NCBI GenBank assembly: GCA_964342805.1
Contig: CAYFHQ010000003.1
Coordinates: 1-64,000, forward strand
Source: CAYFHQ01 sp964342805
Lineage (GTDB): Bacteria > Bacillota > Clostridia > Peptostreptococcales > Acidaminobacteraceae
DNA length: 64,000 bases
Direction of reading: 5' to 3'
Of the stretch, positions 57,301 to 64,000 are shown one piece after another (within the stretch, counting starts at the first letter, position 1; each line of letters starts with the position of its first letter). The notes beneath the pieces are model-generated. The model made no database searches. It saw only the letters and a list, made by a program, of their open reading frames with translations, and was not told where the DNA came from. The position numbers were made by a program, and so were the translations under genes.

Positions 57301-59860
57301 CCTCAAGTACCTCAACTAGGCCGGTTTCTCCGTTAATCCGAACCCACTGGCCCGTTTTGAGAACATCCATGACGGAAGGTATGCCTACCACTGCAGGAAT
57401 CCCATACTCTCTGGCCACAATCCCTCCATGGGAAACGGGTCCGCCATACTCCATAATTAGGCCACCTGCCACCATAAATAGTGGTGTCCAAGTGGGGTTG
57501 GTACTCTCTGTCACAAGGATTTCTCCTTCTTCTAGGCTGGTGTCTGTCGGATCATTGACCACCCGAATACGGCCTTCCATGACACCTGGTGACAGGGGTA
57601 TTCCTGAAAAGACCTTGGTTCCAGGTTGGATGACATTGGCTGAGTAAAGGGCTTCGCCTGAGTTTAGCAGCAGTCTTGGAATACGCTTCCGACCCATTTC
57701 AAGGTCATAGGTTGCTCGATTTTCTGCTACTAGAGCCTTCAGGTCTCCACCTGCAAGTAGCTGGTCCTTGGTCAGGAAGAAAAGGTCCTGGGCTTGGTTC
57801 AACTTGCCCTCTTCTACCAGTTGATCGGCATAGTCCAACATGACGCTGCGGGCAAGGTCAAGTCCTTGGACGATGTTGTATTTGGGGTACTCCCGCATCC
57901 CCGCCGCCAGGCGGAAGTTGATGATTTGGTCTTTCAACCGCTGGGCAGCCCGTTTGCCTTTTACTTGGAGGGTTGCTTGGAAAATTTCCTCTGTTAAAAG
58001 GTCCGCTTGTTGGGCCTTTCCAGCCATGTCTGCCAGGTTGCGCTTGTACATGTCGTCCTTCATAAAGCTGGCAATTTGGTCTAAAATAAAGCCTGGTTCT
58101 TCCCGCCAACGGGGGTGGCCGAAGTCTAGTTCTGCATTGGCCCTGTGGCCATAGGTTTCCATAAAAGCTTGAATCCGAGGATGGTCCATTGTCGGCTCCT
58201 GGCCAGTCTCAACTAGTTCACCTGCTATGCGGTTCATCTCCATGGCCATTTCTACGGTGATACAGTCGGGAAAGGCCTGGGACAAGATTCCAATATCAAA
58301 CCGGTCACCGTGGAGCTTGCGCACGGCCTTCTCAATCTTGGGCTGGTTTTGCATGTCGATACAGTAGAAGCCTTGGACCTGGGTCAACTTAAAGGCTTCC
58401 ACCAGGGCTTCAAAGCAAAAGTCCAGTTTGTCCTCAAGGGTCTTTAGCTGGGGTACCCGGGCCTTCATTCTTTCCAGGTAGGCTTCGCCCAGTTGTCTCA
58501 CAGTGGCATATTTTTCACTCCCGCTGAGTTTATTGGCCTGCATGACAAGAGGGATGGCCTTGAAACCATAGGAGAAGACCCCCCATGGGATTTTGAAGCG
58601 GATGCCCTGGTGGCTGAAGGTGTAGCCATGACGGGCGACCATGTCATTCATTACGGCTTCCAGGGGAAGATCGTTGCCCGCAAAGGTTTTACCAAACTGC
58701 TTGGCCATGAAGTTCCAGGACAAGAGGTAGGTCATGTCAACAAAGATTCGGCCTGCCTGGTATTTGACGAAGCTAGCCTCTAGGGGCTTTTTCCGGTTGG
58801 TCATGATGCTTATGATGGCTGGGAACATGCCAGAAAAGACATTGAAGCCCAGGGGGGTAAAGGGTTCTTTTTGACCCAGGAGGACGGTACTGGCTGACAA
58901 GTATGCCCGTAGTTTGCCGTCTTGGTCCAACTGGTCGATTGGAAAGAGGGTTGTAATGGGCCGGGACTGGACAATATGGAGGACGCCCTCTTGGTCAAAG
59001 GCGAATTCTATGTCTTGGGGACTCTTGAAATGGTCTTCAATTTGGTTGCCCATGGCTACCAAGAGGTTCACCTGGTCACGGGTCAGGGCAGGTTGTTTCC
59101 CTTCCTCCTCAGACAAGGTCCTGGAAACAATGCCCGTCTCCCCATAGGCATAGGCCATGGCCTTCATGGCGATTCGCTCTTCCAGTATGCTACCTGAAAC
59201 CCGGTTGACCACCAGCTGGTCTGGGTTTACCTCTCCGCTGACAATGGCTTCGCCCAAGCCGAAGGCACTATTGATCACCATTTCATGGCGGACGCCATTG
59301 ATGGGATTGGCTGTAAAGGCCACACCTGAGACGGCACTGTTGATCATTTCTTGTACAACCACACCGTGGGCCAAGTGGCCTGTGATCTCGTTTTTCTTAC
59401 GATAGGCAATGGCCCGTTCATTCCACAGGGACTGCCAGCAGGTAATGACCTTGTCCTCTAGTTCCCCTTCTGTCACATTGAGGAAGGTGGTGTACTGGCC
59501 TGCAAAGCTGAGGCCTGGTAGGTCTTCGGCGGTGGCTGAAGACCGCACGGCAACCCGGCCACTGGTAATGGACTTAAAAGCATCTACCAGGGCTTGCTTG
59601 AGGTCCGGTGACAGGGGCTTTCCAGAGAAAAGGCCATGGATTTCTGAGGCTTGTTGGCCTGGGGAAGAAGCGGAAGCCAGGATATTGTCTATTTTTTCTT
59701 GGAGTCCATGCTGGTTTACATGGGCGGAGTATACACTTGCTGGAATGACAAAGCCCTTGGGAACGGGGATGCCTGCTTGGATTAGCTTGGCCAGGTTAAA
59801 GGCCTTGCCCCCAACCTGAGAAAGGGGTTTACTTGCTAGGTCTGAAAGCCAAAGAATCAT
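57293..59860 (-). CDS. PEP synthase/rifampicin phosphotransferase-like dikinase
   Basis: The 855 residues have an ATP-grasp domain (about 1-310; GGKAFNLAKLIQAGIPVPKGF, RSSATAEDLPGLSFAGQY, FTANPINGVRHE) and a helical middle domain (about 320-745). The swivelling phosphohistidine domain is at the extreme C-terminus (GGPVSHGGIVAREYGIPAVVG, His811). PEP synthase proper has a PEP-binding barrel after the His domain, and this protein has none. The order ATP-grasp, helical, His matches rifampicin phosphotransferase and related dikinases, which phosphorylate a small molecule with ATP giving AMP. The substrate is unknown. It begins directly at the stop of the tetR gene (TAAATG). Confidence 0.85.
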   Translation of the reverse strand: MILWLSDLASKPLSQVGGKAFNLAKLIQAGIPVPKGFVIPASVYSAHVNQHGLQEKIDNILASASSPGQQASEIHGLFSGKPLSPDLKQALVDAFKSITSGRVAVRSSATAEDLPGLSFAGQYTTFLNVTEGELEDKVITCWQSLWNERAIAYRKKNEITGHLAHGVVVQEMINSAVSGVAFTANPINGVRHEMVINSAFGLGEAIVSGEVNPDQLVVNRVSGSILEERIAMKAMAYAYGETGIVSRTLSEEEGKQPALTRDQVNLLVAMGNQIEDHFKSPQDIEFAFDQEGVLHIVQSRPITTLFPIDQLDQDGKLRAYLSASTVLLGQKEPFTPLGFNVFSGMFPAIISIMTNRKKPLEASFVKYQAGRIFVDMTYLLSWNFMAKQFGKTFAGNDLPLEAVMNDMVARHGYTFSHQGIRFKIPWGVFSYGFKAIPLVMQANKLSGSEKYATVRQLGEAYLERMKARVPQLKTLEDKLDFCFEALVEAFKLTQVQGFYCIDMQNQPKIEKAVRKLHGDRFDIGILSQAFPDCITVEMAMEMNRIAGELVETGQEPTMDHPRIQAFMETYGHRANAELDFGHPRWREEPGFILDQIASFMKDDMYKRNLADMAGKAQQADLLTEEIFQATLQVKGKRAAQRLKDQIINFRLAAGMREYPKYNIVQGLDLARSVMLDYADQLVEEGKLNQAQDLFFLTKDQLLAGGDLKALVAENRATYDLEMGRKRIPRLLLNSGEALYSANVIQPGTKVFSGIPLSPGVMEGRIRVVNDPTDTSLEEGEILVTESTNPTWTPLFMVAGGLIMEYGGPVSHGGIVAREYGIPAVVGIPSVMDVLKTGQWVRINGETGLVEVLEDE

Positions 59861-60535
59861 TTATTCCACCTCGTTTCGAATGAATTGATCCAGGGACTGA
59901 ACGTAGTTCAAGCCAATGGTCACCAGTTGTACACTTTGTCCTGTGGTTCTCAGTTGCTGGTTAATTAACTGCTCACTGAAGGCCAAATAGCGTTTAAAGT
60001 CCTCAGATTCGATGGGGTCTTTTGAACGAAATACCCGGCTGGCCCAGTGGTGAAACTGTAACATTTCCCGGCCCCATAGGGCTGCCAGTTCCTTGGGATA
60101 GGGAGCGTCCCAAACACCAGCTTCGTTACCTTGGAGGATTAACTGGTGATAGAAGTTTGTTGTCACCTCTTCGAACCGCCGCACCATCTTTTGAAGTAGG
60201 ACATGGTTGCCTTTAAAGGTGTAGGCCTTTTGCATGTTGGGCCATCGTTTCAGGTTGTTCTTCTTTAATTGATCTAGGCGGATAAATGAGTCTTCAAACT
60301 TGTCTAGGATGGGGATGGAGGTGTCCGCCAGGAGGTTGTCATAATCCTCCTTGACCTGGTCCACATAGGAAAAAGTGATCACCTCCAGGATTTCCTCCTT
60401 GGACTTAAAGTGGTGGTAAAAACCACCCTTAGATGCCCCAGCTGCTTCAATGATGCCGGCAATGGTTGTCTTTTCATAGCCTTTTTCACCAAAGAGCTGA
60501 AAGGCTGCTTCGATGATTTTTTCCCGTAAGTTCAT
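59861..60535 (-). CDS. TetR/AcrR-family transcriptional regulator
   Basis: A 224-residue repressor: N-terminal helix-turn-helix (REKIIEAAFQLFGEKGYEKTTIAGI, GASKGGFYHHFKSKEEIL) and a helical ligand-binding domain. AAGGAGG five bases before the ATG at 60535; the longer frame to 60619 crosses the operator and is rejected. First gene of an operon with the dikinase and the terpene-cyclase-fold gene, so it likely senses a compound handled by them. Confidence 0.93.
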   Translation of the reverse strand: MNLREKIIEAAFQLFGEKGYEKTTIAGIIEAAGASKGGFYHHFKSKEEILEVITFSYVDQVKEDYDNLLADTSIPILDKFEDSFIRLDQLKKNNLKRWPNMQKAYTFKGNHVLLQKMVRRFEEVTTNFYHQLILQGNEAGVWDAPYPKELAALWGREMLQFHHWASRVFRSKDPIESEDFKRYLAFSEQLINQQLRTTGQSVQLVTIGLNYVQSLDQFIRNEVE

Positions 60536-60573
60536 GGAATCCTCCTTGCAAAGATGTTTGCAGACCATTACAG

Positions 60574-60627
60574 ACCGACGGTCGGTTTCTTTGATTTCAT
60601 TGTACACCCATCCATACAATTTGTAAA
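60574..60627 (-). promoter_or_regulatory. tetR promoter and operator
   Basis: TTTACA (60622-60627), 17 bp, TACAAT (60599-60604) on the minus strand. Just downstream lies the palindrome ACCGAC-N-GTCGGT (60574-60586), typical of TetR operators, between the start site and the tetR ATG. Confidence 0.8.
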
Positions 60628-60653
60628 GTCAACTTGATTATTGTCGTAAACTC

Positions 60654-60694
60654 AAAAGAAGCCAGTGACTCTATGTGTTGAAATCACTGGCTTA
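60654..60694 (-). terminator. Terminator of the alpha-glucosidase gene
   Basis: AAGCCAGTGA pairs with TCACTGGCTT around a 15-base loop, then CTTTTGAG on the minus strand. Confidence 0.78.
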
Positions 60695-60727
60695 CAATAT
60701 ATACACCTGGAATTATTCATCCAATGG

Positions 60728-62431
60728 TCAATTTTGAACGAGATAGGCTATGGACTCATAAGGGGCCATCTGCCACTTCTTTTTCTTACTTCTGTCACCA
60801 CGATGGGGGTAATTGCAAATCAAGGGTTCTTCTTCCCGCCAGGTCTGTGTGCCCATGAAGGCAAAGTCTCCAGGGTTTATCTCCTGAGTTTTATCGGTAT
60901 GGTTAATCATGACCAAAAGGACTTGGCTACCCAGGGTTCGAGTATAAACAAAGAGGTTTTTCTGTTCCCTGAGGTGACGACAAAAACGGCCTTTTACCAC
61001 TAGGGGCCATTTTTTTCTCAAACGGATCAAGTCTTGATAATAGCGGAAGATTGAGTCCTCGTCTGCCCGGTCCCTAGCTGCATTAATATCTGAAAAGTTT
61101 GGATTTACCTTAATCCATGGACTTCCTTCTGTAAATCCACCATGGGTCCTATCGTCCCATTGCATGGGGGTCCGGGCATTGTCACGCCCGTCTGCATAAA
61201 TCCCCTCCATCATGGCTTCATGGCTGATCAAACCCTTGGGAACAAGGTCCTTGTAAGCATTGAGGAGTTCCACGTCATTATAGTCATCCAGGTTGTCAAA
61301 TCGCACGTTGGTCATGCCAAACTCCTCCCCCTGATAAACGTATGGGGTGCCCTTCATGAAATGGATCATGGTGGCCAGCATTTTGGCTGACTCCTTGAGG
61401 TAGCTTATGTCATCACCGTACTTAGACACTGCCATAGGCAGGTCGTGGTTGCTCCAGAAGAGGGAGTTCCAACCATCGTCTTCCAGGGCCAGCTGCCATT
61501 TTTCGAATATGTCCTTGATGACACCAAAGTCCACAGGTTTGGATTTCCACTTACCCAGGCTTTCATGGTGGAAGGCAGTCACGTGCTCAAACTGAAAGAC
61601 CATGGACAGTTCCTTGCGGTCCCTGCCAGAATAGAGGGTGGCCGTCTCTGGGGTCACACTCCAGGTTTCACCTACAGTCACAGCCTGCCTATGGACAAAG
61701 ACCTGGCCATGCATTTCCTGGAGTCTTGGGTGAAGTTCAGGGCCTTCCGTAGTGATTTTGCGGTCAACGTCCTTGCCAATGAGGTCGATCACGTCCATGC
61801 GAAAGCCACAAATCCCCTTGTCCATCCACCAGTTCATCATGTCATAAACGTCATGGCGTAGCGAGGGATTGTCCCAATTGAGGTCGGGCTGTTTCTTGGT
61901 GAACAAGTGGAGGTAGTAATGGCCGGTCGTCGGTTCCCACTCCCAAGCAGACCCACTGAAAAAGGAGGTCAAGTCGTTGGGTGGACTTGGGCGTCCGTCA
62001 GCCAGGGGCTTGTCCTTGTCCCCCTCTCGCCAGATGTAATAGTCCCTGTATGGATTGTCCATGCTTTCTTTTGATGCCTGGAACCAGTCATGTTCATCCG
62101 AACTGTGGTTGACAACCAGGTCCATCATAATGCCGATCCCCCGCTTCTTCCCTTCCTGGATCAGGCGGTCCATGTCTGCCATGGTGCCAAACTCCTTGGC
62201 AATGTCACGATAATCGGATATGTCATATCCATTGTCGTCCATGGGGGATGCAAAAACAGGACTCAGCCAGATGATCCCGATACCCAGTTCCTGCAAGTAG
62301 TCTAGTTTTTCAATAATCCCGGGAATATCACCAATTCCGTCTCCATTACTGTCCTTGAAACTTCTCGGATAGATCTGGTAGGCTACTTGGTCCTTCCAGC
62401 CATCCTTCCTTTGCCACCATGCCTCTGTCAT
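60728..62431 (-). CDS. GH13 alpha-glucosidase (oligo-1,6-glucosidase type)
   Basis: Cytoplasmic glycosidase that releases glucose from short alpha-glucans; 567 residues, no signal peptide. The GH13 regions are clear: DLVVNHSSDEH near residue 103, GFRMDVIDLIG with the nucleophile Asp, VGETWSV with the acid/base Glu, and FWSNHDLPMAVSK. The start WWQRKDGWKDQVAYQIYPRSF and GDGIGDIPGI mark the oligo-1,6-glucosidase/trehalose-6-phosphate hydrolase/alpha-glucosidase subfamily. Valine in DLVVNH (region I) is reported for enzymes with alpha-1,6 preference, but the substrate is not certain. AGGAGGG three bases before the ATG at 62431. Single gene; no sugar transporter nearby. Confidence 0.9.
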   Translation of the reverse strand: MTEAWWQRKDGWKDQVAYQIYPRSFKDSNGDGIGDIPGIIEKLDYLQELGIGIIWLSPVFASPMDDNGYDISDYRDIAKEFGTMADMDRLIQEGKKRGIGIMMDLVVNHSSDEHDWFQASKESMDNPYRDYYIWREGDKDKPLADGRPSPPNDLTSFFSGSAWEWEPTTGHYYLHLFTKKQPDLNWDNPSLRHDVYDMMNWWMDKGICGFRMDVIDLIGKDVDRKITTEGPELHPRLQEMHGQVFVHRQAVTVGETWSVTPETATLYSGRDRKELSMVFQFEHVTAFHHESLGKWKSKPVDFGVIKDIFEKWQLALEDDGWNSLFWSNHDLPMAVSKYGDDISYLKESAKMLATMIHFMKGTPYVYQGEEFGMTNVRFDNLDDYNDVELLNAYKDLVPKGLISHEAMMEGIYADGRDNARTPMQWDDRTHGGFTEGSPWIKVNPNFSDINAARDRADEDSIFRYYQDLIRLRKKWPLVVKGRFCRHLREQKNLFVYTRTLGSQVLLVMINHTDKTQEINPGDFAFMGTQTWREEEPLICNYPHRGDRSKKKKWQMAPYESIAYLVQN

Positions 62432-62535
62432 AATCCCTCCTATACCGTCACCACATAACAACTGGCCTTCTTAGACATATGGTACCAATTCTACAAGGCT
62501 ATGGGCAGGAGGTTGACAGAGTCTGTATGCTTGCA

Positions 62536-62559
62536 CAAAAAGAAAGCCCAGGAATTGGG
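62536..62559 (-). terminator. Terminator of the LysE-family gene
   Basis: GCCCA pairs with TGGGC around a five-base loop, then TTTCTTTTTG on the minus strand. Confidence 0.65.
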
Positions 62560-62624
62560 CGTTCCGGATCGTACAGTATAAAGCTGGTATTCTCAGCAAT
62601 AACACCTTACGGGTGGCGCGTCAC

Positions 62625-63239
62625 CTATAAAATAAAACGTTCCACAAAGGTCCAGCCCAGTTTCAGGCCAAAGCCAACCAGAATGAGACCACAGAGGACA
62701 TTAATGACCTTGAGGATTTTAACATTAAAGGCCTTTTTAAAAGTGGAAACTACCATGGAAACGGTCAGGAACCACATGGTTGAGGCCAAGACAACACCAC
62801 CAATAAACCAAGCTCCATTCATGGCCGACAGGGTCGCCCGAAAGCCCCCCAGTAATAGGGTGCCGTCAATCAGTGCCTGGGGGTTGAGCCAGGTGACAAC
62901 AAAACAGGTTCCAACCACTTGTAAGAGGGATTTGTCAAAATTCTCTTTTTGATCTTGGCCAGGGGTGGCTCGAATTAGGCCTATGCCTATCCAAATGACT
63001 GCCAGACTCCCCACACCAGTCACCAGAAGTTGCAGGATGGTGAAGTGCTCCATGACCTTGCCAATACCCCAGTAGCAGGCAAAAGCCAAAGTCACATCGA
63101 AAAAGATTATGATCAAGGCCACTTGAAGGGCACGTAGTCGATCCTTTTCTATAGCTGTATTAATCAAGTACATGTTTTGCATGCCAATGGGGGCTACATA
63201 GGCTATGCCCAACAACCATCCCTGTAGTAAAAATCCCAT
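62625..63239 (-). CDS. LysE/ArgO-family amino acid exporter
   Basis: The 204 residues contain six predicted membrane helices and the family start GWLLGIAYVAPIGMQNMYLINTAI, followed by TWLNPQALIDGTLLLGG, the hallmark of LysE/ArgO exporters of basic amino acids. AAGGTAGGGG precedes the ATG. Only six bases separate it from the B3/B4-domain gene upstream, so both are co-transcribed. Substrate (lysine, arginine or other) is not readable from the sequence. Confidence 0.9.
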   Translation of the reverse strand: MGFLLQGWLLGIAYVAPIGMQNMYLINTAIEKDRLRALQVALIIIFFDVTLAFACYWGIGKVMEHFTILQLLVTGVGSLAVIWIGIGLIRATPGQDQKENFDKSLLQVVGTCFVVTWLNPQALIDGTLLLGGFRATLSAMNGAWFIGGVVLASTMWFLTVSMVVSTFKKAFNVKILKVINVLCGLILVGFGLKLGWTFVERFIL

Positions 63240-63245
63240 AGTCCC

Positions 63246-63950
63246 CTACCTTTCTATTTGCCAGGTTGGATTGTCCTTACTGGCTATAAATCTTTTTGTT
63301 GTCCCACCCAAAAGGTGGGTGGTCAGCTGGTCTAAATGGTCCAGGGCTTCCCCTAAGACCCCTGACTGGTCCCCCTGTAGAACTTCCACAAACAGAATGG
63401 CCGAAGTGGTTTCCCCGGTGAGTTTGGTCCGGTCTGCCTCCCGCCAGTTCCAACACCGGCAAATACAGCCCCTATCGTCCTTGTAGACCACTTCACCTGG
63501 ATTTGGGGGTTGGTCAACGTCAGACCCAATGGTTTGAAAGGACTCATCCCCATCAGCCAGGGTCAGCCGCATGGGCCCATGTATGTGGTGGATGTCCTCC
63601 CCTCCACAGGGTAGATGGTGGCGCAGAGATACGGCATTGTAGATGTCTACCAAGGGATTGATAGACGGAATATCTTGTCCCTTCTGGACCCGCTTCAAGA
63701 GAGACTCAATGGATGACCGTTGCCTCTTGGGAGCACCAAACCACTTGTAGGCCTCCCGCCAGGCCGTAAGTTCACCCAAGTCCAAGAGGGCATCCCCTTG
63801 AATCCGTTGGCCGGTGTCCTTAACGGCTTCCGACAAGATATAACGGGCTTGGCTTGACCCTGTTTGATTGTCTAAGTTGTCAACGACTAAAATCCCCACT
63901 TGGGCATGGGGAAACCGGTCAAAAATTCGCTCATCCACTTCAAATAGCAT
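63246..63950 (-). CDS. B3/B4-domain protein (PheRS beta-like, tRNA-editing fold)
   Basis: A 234-residue stand-alone version of the B3/B4 domain of phenylalanyl-tRNA synthetase beta chain, as in many Bacillota. The pattern is SSIESLLKRV, INPLVDIYNAVSLRHHLPCGGED, and a final GCICRCWNWREADRTKLT. In synthetases the domain edits mischarged tRNA; stand-alone members may edit or recognise amino acids. It precedes and is coupled to the LysE-type exporter, which suggests a link to an unwanted or non-standard amino acid (inference). AAGGAGG before the ATG at 63950; a TACAAT -10 box lies at 63977-63982 with its -35 at the window edge. Confidence 0.85.
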   Translation of the reverse strand: MLFEVDERIFDRFPHAQVGILVVDNLDNQTGSSQARYILSEAVKDTGQRIQGDALLDLGELTAWREAYKWFGAPKRQRSSIESLLKRVQKGQDIPSINPLVDIYNAVSLRHHLPCGGEDIHHIHGPMRLTLADGDESFQTIGSDVDQPPNPGEVVYKDDRGCICRCWNWREADRTKLTGETTSAILFVEVLQGDQSGVLGEALDHLDQLTTHLLGGTTKRFIASKDNPTWQIER

Positions 63951-64000
63951 GGAAGCCTCCTTTTTCATCTGGCTTCATTGTAGCAGACCCAATGATCAAC

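Noticed and set aside
57293..59860. Phosphoenolpyruvate synthase (ppsA)
   Set aside because: The phosphohistidine domain is at the C-terminal end and no PEP-binding barrel follows, so the layout is that of rifampicin-phosphotransferase-like dikinases.

Overview
The window looks like chromosomal DNA of a motile, probably anaerobic Bacillota (Clostridia-type) bacterium. The signs are a Leu T-box leader, an FMN riboswitch on a ribDEAH-order operon, AddAB instead of RecBCD, strong AGGAGG ribosome sites, frequent TTG/GTG starts, and many lipoproteins. A genus cannot be fixed from the sequence; a Fusibacter/Peptostreptococcales-like organism is only a guess. I saw no rRNA, tRNA, CRISPR array, transposase or prophage genes. 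Most genes lie on the minus strand.

Layout. 1-5.6 kb: leuS (cut by the left edge) with its T-box, a lone solute-binding lipoprotein, the pseudouridine catabolism pair psuK-psuG, and a corrinoid adenosyltransferase preceded by a small tandem-hairpin repeat. 5.6-19.7 kb: cysQ and a DNA repair block, sbcD-sbcC and addB-addA, with a DUF3298-type lipoprotein between. 19.7-22.1 kb: a diguanylate cyclase with a DUF1461 membrane protein. 22.2-29.8 kb: polyphosphate genes (ppk2, ppk1, and a divergent ppx/gppA-like gene), pcp, and a two-gene ZorA/ZorB-like (MotA/MotB-like) proton-channel pair. 30.2-34.1 kb: the riboflavin operon with FMN riboswitch. 34-41 kb: two modules in which a solute-binding lipoprotein gene sits directly upstream of a sensor histidine kinase gene, with no response regulator. 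One of these binding proteins has a stop codon inside its signal peptide. 41-45.3 kb: cold shock protein, M23 peptidase, two small enzymes and a TolB-like propeller lipoprotein.

45.4-47.7 kb holds the most striking part: a flagellin whose central region carries an HEMMH zinc-protease motif (flagellinolysin type). It is followed by a 584-bp gap that encodes two tandem candidate small RNAs on the opposite strand, each with its own SigA-type promoter and intrinsic terminator. 47.7-52.7 kb: a frameshifted serine hydrolase with a divergent PadR regulator, an ABC-F protein with an unusual leader, an unrecognised Lys/Gln-rich basic protein, and a DHFR-like reductase. 53-57 kb: a chemotaxis receptor and a MarR-controlled flavin reductase. 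56.3-60.6 kb: a TetR operon with a rifampicin-phosphotransferase-like enzyme and a terpene-cyclase-fold protein. 60.7-64 kb: a GH13 alpha-glucosidase, a LysE exporter and a B3/B4-domain protein.

Many genes can be read together as stress, sensing and surface functions: polyphosphate storage, double-strand break repair, c-di-GMP signalling, chemotaxis and an enzymatic flagellum. Most operons end in clear intrinsic terminators. Several carry readable operators (MarR, TetR, PadR).
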